The notes: generated from the letters alone by a model not told the origin. A stretch of 25,982 nucleotides of DNA from Acidobacteriaceae bacterium (GCA_003165095.1 PLSH01000142.1:3475-29456), one strand, 5' to 3'; counted from the stretch's first letter, positions 8,563 to 16,100 are shown. Program-made: numbers and translations.

Positions 8563-8997
8563 CTACTGGCCTTCCTGAATTTTGGGAGTCATCAACCCGA
8601 TGTGGTCCACGTTGGCGGCGCGGCCGATATCGATGACGTCGGCGATGGAGGCGAAGTTGACATTGTCGTCGCCTCTGACGAACATGACGCGCTCGGCGCG
8701 GTTGGCGTAAATGTCGGTCAGCTTGGACTGCAGCTCAGCGTGCGCCACATCGAGTTCATTTATCTTGTACGCCGGGGCCTGACCGGGGCGATACAGGACC
8801 TGGACGACAATGGTGCGGTCGTTGGGCTGCACCTGCGTAGGATTCTTGGGGGGCTGGGGCACGAGGGCATCGAGGCCCTTGGGAGTGACCGGCACGATGA
8901 CCATGAAGATGATCAACAATACGAGCAAAATATCGATCATCGGGGTAACGTTGATGTCGGCCGAGTAACCGCCCGCGGAACCAGTTGTCATTGCCAT
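8563..8997 (-). CDS. exbD: ExbD/TolR-family biopolymer transport protein (second copy)
   Basis: ExbD is the plug subunit of the proton-driven ExbB-ExbD motor that powers TonB. The 144-residue protein has a short cytoplasmic start, one transmembrane helix (about 20-38) with the essential membrane Asp (D22 in PMIDILLVLLIIF), and a periplasmic domain. The ATG has GGAG 9 nt upstream. It lies 49 bp downstream of another exbD, so the pair is probably co-transcribed. The two differ clearly in sequence and may form heteromeric motors or serve different partners. TolR is an alternative name, but the presence of tonB upstream favours ExbD. Confidence 0.9.
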   Translation of the reverse strand: MAMTTGSAGGYSADINVTPMIDILLVLLIIFMVIVPVTPKGLDALVPQPPKNPTQVQPNDRTIVVQVLYRPGQAPAYKINELDVAHAELQSKLTDIYANRAERVMFVRGDDNVNFASIADVIDIGRAANVDHIGLMTPKIQEGQ

Positions 8998-9046
8998 GTC
9001 AGAAAACTCCTCATTTGGTCGAAATAGTTAGAGCGAGAGCGCCGGG

Positions 9047-9487
9047 TTACTGGCCACCCGGTGCATTACCTTCGCGTCTCTGCGTCAACAAGCCCACCTC
9101 TTCCACGCCGGCGGTGCGGACATCGTCGATGGCGTCTTCAACAGCCCGGTACTGTGCACGTGCATCCGCGCGGATAAAGATGGTCCTGTCGGTTTTGTCG
9201 GCCAGTTTGTCGCGTACCAGACCACCAAGCTGGCTTGGATCAACCCTGTTTGAGCCGAGGAACACGCCCCCATCGCGCGTGATAGCGACGACAATGGCGT
9301 CGTCCTTGTCAGCGTCGGGCATGGCGGTGGGATTGGCCACCTGGGCCATGTCGATGGCGACCTTGTTCTGGAGCATGGGGGTGATCACCATAAAGATGAT
9401 GAGCAGCACCAGCATCACGTCGACCATGGGGGTGACATTGATGTTGGAAGTAACTTTTCTACCTTCTTCGCGAACCGTGATTCCCAT
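9047..9487 (-). CDS. exbD: ExbD/TolR-family biopolymer transport protein (first copy)
   Basis: A 146-residue inner-membrane protein with the ExbD pattern: an N-terminal tail with INVTPMVDVMLVLLIIFMV, the proton-carrying Asp at D23, one transmembrane helix and a periplasmic domain (IFIRADARAQYRAVEDAIDDVRTAGV). It should assemble with the ExbB encoded upstream and transmit the proton-motive force to TonB. The ATG is preceded by GGAGA. A strong hairpin lies in the 154-bp gap from exbB, so this gene may be expressed at a lower level than exbB or from its own start. Confidence 0.9.
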   Translation of the reverse strand: MGITVREEGRKVTSNINVTPMVDVMLVLLIIFMVITPMLQNKVAIDMAQVANPTAMPDADKDDAIVVAITRDGGVFLGSNRVDPSQLGGLVRDKLADKTDRTIFIRADARAQYRAVEDAIDDVRTAGVEEVGLLTQRREGNAPGGQ

Positions 9488-9576
9488 TGTTGGGTCTCCG
9501 TGCGTCTGAAATTTTGTTCCGGATCGGGTCCGGCATTACCTGGAAACCAAGCAGCCCGCGCGAAATTCAAAATGCC

Positions 9577-9604
9577 GGGCAGGAGAATTTGAATTCTCCT
9601 GCCC
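9577..9604 (-). terminator. inverted repeat between exbB and exbD
   Basis: GGGCAGGAGAATT (9577-9589) and AATTCTCCTGCCC (9592-9604) are perfect 13-bp arms with a 2-nt centre. Read on the minus strand, the hairpin is followed by a T-rich stretch (ATTTTGAATTT). It may be a partial terminator or a processing site within the Ton operon. Confidence 0.55.
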
Positions 9605-9641
9605 CGCGAGAGGAGCTCGCCCGAGCCAACAGCCGCTTCGC

Positions 9642-10382
9642 TTAGCGCTTGTGGCTCTGCTTGATGAAATAGTCGATAAGTTCGCTCGAGGAGTTATCCA
9701 TCTCGACGTCGAAGTTCTCGACGCGCCCGGTGAAGTAGTTGAACGCCATCACGGCGGGGATGGCCACAAACAATCCGAAGGCCGTGGTTACAAGCGCTTC
9801 AGAGATGCCGCCGGCAACCGCGCCGATGCCCGCGATCTTCTGCGTGGCGATCTGCTGGAAGGCGTGCAGAATGCCGATGACGGTGCCGAGCAATCCAACG
9901 AACGGCGCAGTGGCGCCGATGGTGGCCAGCACCGAAAGTCCCCCTTTTAGCTTGGCGTGGACGATGGCCTCGGCCCTCTCCAGCGCGCGGCCGGAGCTGG
10001 CTATGGTTTCATCGTTGGCGATCCCGGAGGAAGCGCGGAACTCCTGCAGGCCGGCAGTGACGACCTCGGCGAGGTGGGATTTCTTGCTGCGGTCGGCAAT
10101 CTTGATGGCTTCTTCAAGCTTGCTGTCCTTGAGGGCGCCGGCGACCTTGGGGGCGAACTCGCGGGACTGCTTGCGGGCGGCGGAGAAGTACAGGTAACGG
10201 TCGATCATAACGGCCAGAGACCAGATCGACTCGACGAACAGGACGATGACGACGCCGCGTACCAACCATCCCATGTTATTCCACAGCCCCAGGGGGCTGA
10301 AGCTGACCGCCTGTTCTTCCTGGAACAGGGCCAGGCTATTGACCATATGCGAAGCGAGGTGTGTGAGCTGAGCGAGAATCAC
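9642..10382 (-). CDS. exbB: ExbB/TolQ/MotA-family proton channel protein
   Basis: ExbB forms the pentameric channel that converts proton flow into TonB movement. The 246-residue protein has a first transmembrane helix at about 38-60, a cytoplasmic helical loop (65-145) and two further helices at about 147-175 and 190-215, with the family motifs LATIGATAPFVGLLGTVIGI and ISEALVTTAFGLFVAIPAV. The start is GTG at 10382: AGGAGGA (10391-10397) lies 8 nt upstream, although the frame is open to 10499. It sits between tonB and the two exbD genes. TolQ is the close alternative; no tolA, tolB or pal is visible, which favours ExbB. Confidence 0.92.
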   Translation of the reverse strand: MILAQLTHLASHMVNSLALFQEEQAVSFSPLGLWNNMGWLVRGVVIVLFVESIWSLAVMIDRYLYFSAARKQSREFAPKVAGALKDSKLEEAIKIADRSKKSHLAEVVTAGLQEFRASSGIANDETIASSGRALERAEAIVHAKLKGGLSVLATIGATAPFVGLLGTVIGILHAFQQIATQKIAGIGAVAGGISEALVTTAFGLFVAIPAVMAFNYFTGRVENFDVEMDNSSSELIDYFIKQSHKR

Positions 10383-10480
10383 TGAATCGTTCCTCCTAAG
10401 GAGTTTTCTTGTGGGCTGAGGCTGTCCGCGCAGCGGACGGTCTGGGAATGCGGCTCTTTCGGGATTCGCATTCAGGTCAA

Positions 10481-10514
10481 AAGGAAAGCTCCCTGCCAAA
10501 GTGCGGCAAGGAGC
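10481..10514 (-). terminator. hairpin with U-rich tail between tonB and exbB
   Basis: On the minus strand GCTCCTTGCC and GGCAGGGAGC (10505-10514 and 10488-10497) form a 10-bp stem with one G-U pair and a 7-nt loop, followed by TTTCCTTTT. It starts 8 nt after the tonB stop. It could terminate part of the tonB transcripts or protect their 3' end. Confidence 0.6.
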
Positions 10515-10522
10515 CAGAGTGT

Positions 10523-11245
10523 TTATCCACCGAGGGTGAAGATCACGTTCACCGTAGTCTCGACTTCTACCGGGTCATTGTTGAGCAGGTAGGGCCGGTA
10601 ACGCCATGTTCTGACGGCGTCCATGGCGGCCTGCTGGAGCATGGCCGGACCGCTGACGACGTGCAGGCCTTCAATCGTTCCTTGCTTGGAGATAGTGGCT
10701 TGGAGGACGACCGTCCCGGAAACGCGGGCGGCCTTTGCAATGGGAGGATAGACGGGCTGTGTCTTCTGAATGAGCATGCCCACCATGACTCCGGCCGAGA
10801 TGCTCACCTTCTTGGGAGGCGCGGCCTTGATTTTGGGAGCCTCACCACTGCCGAAGATGCTGCCCATGACGCCGCCACCGCTGCCGCCCATGCCTTCCAT
10901 GCCGGCCACACCAAAATTAGACGGGGGCGCTTCCTTCTCAGAAACAACCTGGATGTTGTGCGGAATGCGGGTGGGGGCGGTGAGCTGATTGTTCATCATT
11001 TCCGACTGCACATGGACCACGTGAATGACTTCAGGCGGAGGAGGCGGCGGGGGTGGCGGCGGAGGAGGCGGAGGGGTAGTCAATACGGTGAGCATGGAAG
11101 CCCTTGGCAACGCCTCAGGGTAGATCAGCGGGATCAGGATCAGGAGGATCAGAATGGAGCCGTTGATGATACCCGTGAACATCATCCAACGACCGCTTTT
11201 GGTCTTGATCCGACCGCCGGATTCAAATGTGGAATCTTCAAACAT
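10523..11245 (-). CDS. tonB: TonB-family energy transducer
   Basis: TonB spans the periplasm and carries energy from ExbB-ExbD to outer-membrane receptors. The 240-residue protein has a cytoplasmic N-terminus, one signal-anchor helix (about 22-42), a run of 14 consecutive prolines (58-71), a spacer and a C-terminal TonB domain (about 155-240; PVYPPIAKAARVSGTVVLQATI, DAVRTWRYRPYLLN). The ATG at 11245 is chosen because GAGG lies 6 nt upstream and the N-terminus is then short as in other TonBs; the frame is open to 11302. It is first in the tonB-exbB-exbD-exbD block. The short spacer makes this a compact TonB. Confidence 0.9.
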   Translation of the reverse strand: MFEDSTFESGGRIKTKSGRWMMFTGIINGSILILLILIPLIYPEALPRASMLTVLTTPPPPPPPPPPPPPPEVIHVVHVQSEMMNNQLTAPTRIPHNIQVVSEKEAPPSNFGVAGMEGMGGSGGGVMGSIFGSGEAPKIKAAPPKKVSISAGVMVGMLIQKTQPVYPPIAKAARVSGTVVLQATISKQGTIEGLHVVSGPAMLQQAAMDAVRTWRYRPYLLNNDPVEVETTVNVIFTLGG

Positions 11246-11543
11246 GGCCAGCCTCGAATTCGGGTGTTGGTTACCTCTAATTAGACACCGTGAGAACTGC
11301 AAATGTTCCCGAGCGTGAAAACGGTCTTATAGAAGCGTGTCAACCTTAACAGAACCACGCATCCGGGTGCAAAAGGTGCTGCAAGTCCGGTGCAAAAATC
11401 GGTCACCTGGGCCCCAGAATCACAAATCCGTTCTACAAAATCCATTACACCGAGCAGCGGCGATTTCCAAGAAAACGTTCCCCGGTTTCGCCAAAGCCCT
11501 GGCCTGCGCCTGACATCGAGGCAGCGCCAAAGCGGTAAAAAGC
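11246..11543. other. intergenic region between secF and tonB, possible tonB promoter
   Basis: No gene is seen in these 298 bp. On the minus strand TTGACA (11338-11343) and TATAAG (11326-11331) lie close together, but only 6 nt apart, so they cannot act as a normal -35/-10 pair. Either TATAAG works with the weak TTCTGT 17 nt upstream, or TTGACA works with a poor -10 nearer tonB. No clear terminator hairpin follows secF. Confidence 0.4.
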
Positions 11544-12506
11544 TTAAACTCGCGGACGTCTTGCCGCGGGCAGAGCAGTTGACCTGCCTTTTTTCGCGCG
11601 CCATTCCTGCCAGGCCACGAGCATTGGAGCGGCCACGGCGATGGAAGAATACGTACCGATAAGGATACCCACCACCAGCGCAAAAGAAAAGCCTTTCAGA
11701 ACCTCGCCGCCGAAAACATAGAGAGAAAGCACAGTGAGAAAAGTGAGGCCGGAGGTGAGGACGGTCCGGCTCAAGGTTTGATTGATGCTGCGATTGACGA
11801 GATCGGGCAGCGGCTCGCGGCGGCTGAGGCGCAGATTTTCGCGGATGCGGTCGAAGACGACGATGGTGTCGTTCATGGAATAGCCGACCAGGGTAAGGAT
11901 GGCGGCGATGACGGTGAGGCTGATCTCCTGATTGGTAAGGGCGAATGCGCCGACGGTAATCAGGGTGTCATGGAAGCAGGCCACGACCGCGGCCACGCCG
12001 TAGATGAGCTGGAAACGGAACCAGAGGTAGACCAGCATGCCGAGCATGGAATAGAGGGTCGCGCGCAAGGCCTGCCCTTCGAGCTGGTGTCCGACGGTGG
12101 GGCCGACGACCTGCGTATCAATGACGGTGAATGGATTGTTGTAGTGCCCTTGGAGAGCATCGTGAATCTGCTGGCGGCCTACGTCGAGGGCGCTCTCGTT
12201 GACCTGTTCGGGCAGGCTGATGAGTACCTCGTGATTGGCGGGCACATCGTAACTGGAGATGGTCGAGCCCTGGATGCCGGCTGCGTCGATGGCCTGGCGA
12301 ATCTGGTTAATGTCGGGCGGGTTGTCGAACTTGATTTGCAGTTCAGTACCGCCGCGGAAATCAACGCCGAGGGGTACGGGGCTGCCGATGTGCTTCCAGT
12401 GCCATCCCATGGAGATGATGCCGGCCACGCTGAAGATCATTGAAAAGGCGAGGAAATACCATTTCTTTCCCAGCCAATTCACATTCACGCCATGAAACAA
12501 TTCCAC
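11544..12506 (-). CDS. secF: protein translocase subunit SecF
   Basis: SecF pairs with SecD to pull exported proteins out of the SecYEG channel using the proton gradient. The 320-residue protein has the family layout: a first transmembrane helix (about 17-35), a periplasmic domain starting with VDFRGGTELQI, then five C-terminal helices with FHDTLITVGAFAL, TLVGYSMNDTIVVFDRIRENLR and a Gly-rich last helix. The start is GTG with AAGGGAAG 7 nt upstream. It follows secD by 103 bp, a gap holding a stem-loop. Confidence 0.96.
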   Translation of the reverse strand: MELFHGVNVNWLGKKWYFLAFSMIFSVAGIISMGWHWKHIGSPVPLGVDFRGGTELQIKFDNPPDINQIRQAIDAAGIQGSTISSYDVPANHEVLISLPEQVNESALDVGRQQIHDALQGHYNNPFTVIDTQVVGPTVGHQLEGQALRATLYSMLGMLVYLWFRFQLIYGVAAVVACFHDTLITVGAFALTNQEISLTVIAAILTLVGYSMNDTIVVFDRIRENLRLSRREPLPDLVNRSINQTLSRTVLTSGLTFLTVLSLYVFGGEVLKGFSFALVVGILIGTYSSIAVAAPMLVAWQEWRAKKGRSTALPAARRPRV

Positions 12507-12527
12507 TGATTTACTTCCCTTCCAGGT

Positions 12528-12549
12528 GCTGGAGTTCGTGGACTCCAGC
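12528..12549 (-). other. stem-loop between secD and secF
   Basis: GCTGGAGT (12528-12535) and ACTCCAGC (12542-12549) form an 8-bp stem with a 6-nt loop. No U-tract follows on the minus strand, so it is more likely an mRNA-stability or processing element than a terminator. Confidence 0.45.
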
Positions 12550-12609
12550 GTTCGATATTTTCAGGCTGCGGGCGGCAACGAGCGCGCCGGCAGGTTTTGC
12601 AACAAGAAA

Positions 12610-14235
12610 CTAGATGGAGACCATTTCTCCGGGTTTGAGCTTGTTCAGGTGGGCCTCAAAGATGATGCGCGAGACATAGACCGCGGTGAAGAGGTTGGCC
12701 AGCAGACCGAAAGTGAGGGTGACGGCGAAGCCCTTGACCGGCCCGCTTCCGAAGAGGAACAGAATAGCCGCGGAGACGATGGTGGTGACGTGAGTATCGA
12801 CGATGGTCACCCAGGCGTGCGCGAAGCCCTGATCGACGGCGGCCGAGGCAGCCTTGCCGGCGCGAATCTCTTCGCGGATGCGCTCAAAGATGAGCACGTT
12901 GGAATCGACGCCCATACCGATGGTGAGAATGACTCCTGCAATGCCGGGCAGGGTGAGCGTGGACTGCGAAAATCCCATGAATCCGAGCAGGATTACCAGG
13001 TTGAGGAACAGGGCCAGATCGGCGTTGATGCCCGAGCCCTTGTAGTAAACGAGCATGAAGATCATGACGACGAGAACGCCGACGATGGCGGCGGTAACGC
13101 CCTCGCGGACGGAGTCGGCACCCAGGGAAGCGCCGACGGTGCGGTCCTCAAGGAAGTTGAGCGAGGTGGGCAGCGCGCCGGTGCGGAGCAGCTTGGAGAG
13201 CATGGTGACTTCGTCCTGGCTGAAAGTGCCTTCGATTTCTCCCCGGTCGTGGATGCCGCTCTTGATGACGGCCACTTCGCGCACGCGGTTTCCCATGACC
13301 ACGGCCATGCTTTTTCCTACGTTGGCGCTGGTGTAATCGTAGAAGCGGTTTCCGGCCTCGTCAGTCAGCGTGAACTCAACCATTCTCTGGCCGGTATTTT
13401 GATTGGTGCTGGGATCGGCGGAGCGGAAATCGGTGCCGGAGACGACTGGGGCGCGATTGATAATAAAGACTCTGTCAGCGTCGGAGTCGGAGACCATTTG
13501 TCCCGAGCCGTGAACCAGTTCCGCGTCAGGAGGGATGGCGCCGCCAGCCGCGGTGATGGCCGATTGCTCATCCTGGTATCCCGAGGGGTCGTCGTCGACC
13601 GCATGAATCTCGAGGCGGGCCGTGGACTGAATGGCGTTCTTGACCTGATCGGTATCGGAGATGCCCGGCAGTTCGACAAGAATCTGGTTGGCGCCGAGGC
13701 TGTAAGGAGCGACCTTGGGCTCGCTGACGCCCAGAGAGTTGACGCGATCGTTAATGGTCTCGATGGCCTGCTGAACGGTCTTTGCTTCGAGATCCTTTTC
13801 GACCTGCGGCTTCATGACCAGCGTGAAGGCGGTGTCATTGTCGGTGTCGTTGAGGTCGTATTCGCTCGAATACTTCTGGTCGAGGAGGGAGCGGGCGGCG
13901 CTGACATTGGCGGGGCTGATGCCCTCGACCTTTACCAGTTCAGGATTTTTGGGGTCGGGCTTGATGACCTGCGAGAAGCCGAGGTTGGCGGTCTTCAGGT
14001 CCTGCTGAAGGCGCGCGACGACGCTGTCGGTTTCGTCGCCTACGGCTTCAGACACGACGACCTGCAGGATGAGGTGCACGCCGCCTTGAAGATCGAGACC
14101 AAGGTGAATGCGTTTGGTGAGCGCTTCCTTGAGGGCGGCGCCGCTGATTCCCGACGGTATCCCAAAGATGCCGTAAGTAAAGATGAGCAAGGTGGCGATA
14201 ATCAGGGCAACCCTGCTTTTGAGATTTTTCTTCAT
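12610..14235 (-). CDS. secD: protein translocase subunit SecD
   Basis: SecD is the larger partner of SecF in the proton-driven SecDF motor. The 541-residue protein has an N-terminal membrane helix (about 6-28), the conserved LGLDLQGGVHLIL motif, a large periplasmic P1 domain (about 60-340; TINDRVNSLGVSEP, LVELPGISDTDQVKNAIQ) and a C-terminal block of five helices with GMGVDSNVLIFERIREE, which carries the Asp and Arg residues important for proton coupling. The ATG is at 14235. It is 45 bp downstream of yajC and 103 bp upstream of secF. All expected domains are present. Confidence 0.96.
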   Translation of the reverse strand: MKKNLKSRVALIIATLLIFTYGIFGIPSGISGAALKEALTKRIHLGLDLQGGVHLILQVVVSEAVGDETDSVVARLQQDLKTANLGFSQVIKPDPKNPELVKVEGISPANVSAARSLLDQKYSSEYDLNDTDNDTAFTLVMKPQVEKDLEAKTVQQAIETINDRVNSLGVSEPKVAPYSLGANQILVELPGISDTDQVKNAIQSTARLEIHAVDDDPSGYQDEQSAITAAGGAIPPDAELVHGSGQMVSDSDADRVFIINRAPVVSGTDFRSADPSTNQNTGQRMVEFTLTDEAGNRFYDYTSANVGKSMAVVMGNRVREVAVIKSGIHDRGEIEGTFSQDEVTMLSKLLRTGALPTSLNFLEDRTVGASLGADSVREGVTAAIVGVLVVMIFMLVYYKGSGINADLALFLNLVILLGFMGFSQSTLTLPGIAGVILTIGMGVDSNVLIFERIREEIRAGKAASAAVDQGFAHAWVTIVDTHVTTIVSAAILFLFGSGPVKGFAVTLTFGLLANLFTAVYVSRIIFEAHLNKLKPGEMVSI

Positions 14236-14280
14236 GTTTCCGTTTCTCTAGTCAAAAGATCAAAAGCGTTTCAAGAAAAA

Positions 14281-14613
14281 TCAGGAGCCCGAAGAGGATT
14301 CCTGGGTGGTGACCGAGGCGATGGCGCTCTTGGCCACTTCGAGTTTGAGGTTATCGGGAGCGACACGAATGATGATGACGTCATCCTTGATGGAAATGAT
14401 GGTGCCGCGAATGCCGCCTGCGGTTGTGACGCGGTCACCGGACTTGATGCCGGCCAGCATGGCCTGCCACTGTTTTTGCCGCTTCTGCTGGGGGCGAATC
14501 ATGACCAGGTACAACACTGGAATGAGGAGCAGGGGGAGAAGCATGGTGATGCCGCCTCCACCTACCGGGGCGGCCGCAGCCACCAAGAATGCGAAACTTG
14601 TTGCCACTTTCAT
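14281..14613 (-). CDS. yajC: Sec translocon accessory protein YajC
   Basis: YajC is a small single-span inner-membrane protein that associates with SecDF. From the ATG at 14613 it has 110 residues: a short Ala/Gly-rich start, one transmembrane helix (about 22-40; MLLPLLLIPVLYLVMIRPQQKRQKQ) and the cytoplasmic YajC domain (GIKSGDRVTTAGGIRGTIISI). A GTG at 14658 would add 15 residues; neither start has an ideal ribosome-binding site, and I prefer the ATG because the protein then starts as its relatives do. It is the first gene of yajC-secD-secF. The tgt gene that often precedes yajC is absent. Confidence 0.93.
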   Translation of the reverse strand: MKVATSFAFLVAAAAPVGGGGITMLLPLLLIPVLYLVMIRPQQKRQKQWQAMLAGIKSGDRVTTAGGIRGTIISIKDDVIIIRVAPDNLKLEVAKSAIASVTTQESSSGS

Positions 14614-14685
14614 CCTTTGCTCGCCCGGAAGGCCGGCGATTACCGCCGTCCGGGGCACAGGCGCACCCGCCGCAGCGAGCGCCTG

Positions 14686-14923
14686 AAAAACTGAGATTTG
14701 TCTCCGGGAATGGTCCTGGGGCTTGGTTACTCTCTGCCCAGGCTCTGGAAGGAGGGCCAGGCTGCCACGGGGAACTCAACCACATCCCGAAAGCAACCAA
14801 GACTTGAAGACCCTACTGCCGTCAGCTTCCTGTTCGACACAGCTTTCTTCTGGATCTCCGAATACGGAAGCCAACCGAAAAGAGGCGGCGCGGGCGATAC
14901 CGGGAATCCAAAAGAGTGCCTAG
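14686..14923 (-). ncRNA. possible structured 5' leader of yajC-secDF or small RNA
   Basis: A good promoter at 14930-14957 would start minus-strand transcription near 14923, about 310 nt before yajC. The transcript can form a 10-bp stem between 14792-14801 and 14722-14731 whose single non-Watson-Crick pair is a G-U wobble only on the minus strand (an A-C mismatch on the plus strand). Inside it is a smaller hairpin (14757-14762 with 14742-14748, one bulge). A short stem followed by TTTTT at 14686-14704 might end a small RNA of about 235 nt. I do not recognise a known family; a 6S-like RNA or a regulatory leader are both possible. Confidence 0.3.
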
Positions 14924-14929
14924 AAAGAT

Positions 14930-14957
14930 AAGATACGCGAGGCCGGTAGCGTGTCAA
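14930..14957 (-). promoter_or_regulatory. sigma-70 promoter upstream of yajC
   Basis: On the minus strand a perfect TTGACA (14952-14957) and TATCTT (14930-14935) are 16 nt apart. This is one of the two best promoter matches in the window and would drive yajC-secD-secF with a long leader, or a separate small RNA. Confidence 0.65.
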
Positions 14958-15280
14958 GGCTGAGAGCGGCCGGGAAAGGCCGGAATGGGGCGGATTTGGC
15001 GGTTTTTGAAATCCCCTGAAACGCTCCGGAAGCGCCCTATGGGGCGTTTTCTCAAGAGAAACGCCGGATGGACGGCCAATTCTCCGACCCGCAACGGTTG
15101 TGACGACGGATACGGCCGTGATACTGCTCACGGCCCTCCTTATGAAGCTCTTATGGATCGACTACTCCATCCTTATCGGCTGGGGTTTCTTCTGAACTCG
15201 CAGGATTTTTCGGCTTTGCGCGCGCCTCCAATCAGGCCCGCGTTCGCTGCTCTTGGGACCTGCACGAGGAGTCGACTCTC

Positions 15281-15385
15281 ATGGACACTTTTCACCCCGG
15301 CTCGCTGTGGTTTGTTCCCGTGGTCATGTCGGTAGGGTTTATGCTCTGGGCGCTTTGGGGATTCTGGAGAGACGAGAAACGGTAG
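15281..15385 (+). CDS. 34-residue single-span membrane microprotein
   Basis: ATG at 15281 to TAG at 15383-15385 encodes 34 residues. Residues 9-28 are strongly hydrophobic (LWFVPVVMSVGFMLWALWGF), and the protein ends in the charged WRDEKR, so a single membrane helix with a cytoplasmic basic end is likely. GAGGAG (15266-15271) lies 9 nt before the ATG, a near-ideal ribosome-binding site. The length and layout recall the small helper subunits of membrane complexes such as CydX- or CcoQ-type proteins, but I see no specific match. It is on the opposite strand to yajC upstream and converges on the FmdE gene, whose stop is 28 bp away. Confidence 0.6.
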   Translation: MDTFHPGSLWFVPVVMSVGFMLWALWGFWRDEKR

Positions 15386-15413
15386 AAACAGGCGTAAATG
15401 TTGCCGATGCGGG

Positions 15414-16013
15414 TTACGGCTGGGGATCGGCCGGCTGCCAGTATCGCAGCGCGGGGTTGGCGCAGGTGAGGCAGAGCTGCTCATTGCCGATCTGGACGTA
15501 GCGCCCGAAGTTCACGCCCTCTCCGCAGCGCGGGCAGATCATCCGATCGGCCTTGTAGCCTGGCAAGTCGCCGGGCGGGATAGCGACGCGGACCCATTGC
15601 TCACGAAAGAGATCGGCATCGGGGAGTTCGCGGTAGGCCTGCATCTGCTGCAGGTTGCGGTTCTCGATGTGGGGATAGTTGCGACTGGCGAGCTGGCGCG
15701 AGTCTTCGCGGGCGATGACCCGCAAGGCGCAGCCTGAAGCGAGATCGACGAAGGTGGCGGCCATCTTGCCCCAGTCGCGGAATTTGAGGGCGCGCTTGCC
15801 GAGGCGGCATCCGGTAACCATGGCGATGGCGTCGGTGGCGCAACGATCGATTTCGACGAAGGTGAGCAGGCGCTTGCGGTCCGCGCCTCGCGGGTCGGCT
15901 ATGGCGAGTCGGTCGAGGCCGAGGAGAGTCATGCGGACCCCGAGAATCTGGCCCGCGCAGAGGTGCCCGTGCGCGGCTTCGGCTTTCGTGAGGAGTTCGT
16001 CGAGAGATTCCAT
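15414..16013 (-). CDS. FmdE-family protein with C-terminal zinc ribbon
   Basis: The 199-residue soluble protein has the FmdE domain (about 10-145), named after a subunit of archaeal formylmethanofuran dehydrogenase. Visible motifs are HGHLCAGQILGVRM (H15, H17, C19) and CATDAIAMVTGCRLGKRAL, the likely metal-binding residues. A C-terminal zinc ribbon carries CPRC (160, 163) and CLTC (181, 184). Bacterial homologues occur without the rest of the dehydrogenase, and their role is not settled; links to molybdenum- or tungsten-enzyme formate metabolism have been proposed from the family name only. No molybdoenzyme gene is near. The ATG at 16013 has AAGGA close upstream. Confidence 0.85.
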   Translation of the reverse strand: MESLDELLTKAEAAHGHLCAGQILGVRMTLLGLDRLAIADPRGADRKRLLTFVEIDRCATDAIAMVTGCRLGKRALKFRDWGKMAATFVDLASGCALRVIAREDSRQLASRNYPHIENRNLQQMQAYRELPDADLFREQWVRVAIPPGDLPGYKADRMICPRCGEGVNFGRYVQIGNEQLCLTCANPALRYWQPADPQP

Positions 16014-16065
16014 GTTCCTTGGTTGGGCGGATGGAGAAGCCCGTTACGATCTTAGTTCTTGCGTT

Positions 16066-16100
16066 CCCACCCTCGCGCAAGAAAAAAGCGCGAGGGTGGG
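16066..16100. repeat. perfect 13-bp palindromic element (first of two)
   Basis: CCCACCCTCGCGC (16066-16078) and GCGCGAGGGTGGG (16088-16100) flank a 9-nt A-rich loop. It lies between the FmdE gene and the gatA-linked gene. The right arm continues into GGGGCAC, as in the second palindrome at 16152-16177, so both may belong to one dispersed family. It could also end transcripts. Confidence 0.75.

Larger units (their letters stand above)
14614..15280. other. 0.67-kb gene-free region upstream of yajC
   Basis: No long frame here looks coding. The left half holds a minus-strand promoter and a possible structured RNA (listed separately). Near 15033-15050 a 5-bp hairpin (CGCCC/GGGCG) followed by TTTT could be a weak plus-strand terminator. 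A weak plus-strand promoter-like pair (TTGTGA 15098-15103, GATACT 15120-15125) lies about 150 nt ahead of the microprotein gene. Confidence 0.5.

Noticed and set aside
12526..14694. 722-codon open frame on the plus strand
   Set aside because: It lies antisense to secD and yajC, is rich in Asp, Gly and Glu in the mirror-image manner of high-GC genes, and shows no domain. The minus-strand genes are unmistakable.
14686..14705. Rho-independent terminator upstream of yajC
   Set aside because: The stem is only 4 bp, so despite the following T5 it is too weak to call alone; it is mentioned only as part of the possible RNA.
14727..15131. 134-codon frame on the minus strand upstream of yajC
   Set aside because: Ser/Arg/Pro-rich with no domain, and it runs across the predicted promoter and leader.
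15131..15184. 17-codon hydrophobic frame ahead of the microprotein gene
   Set aside because: No Shine-Dalgarno sequence before its ATG and too short to judge; not listed as a gene.
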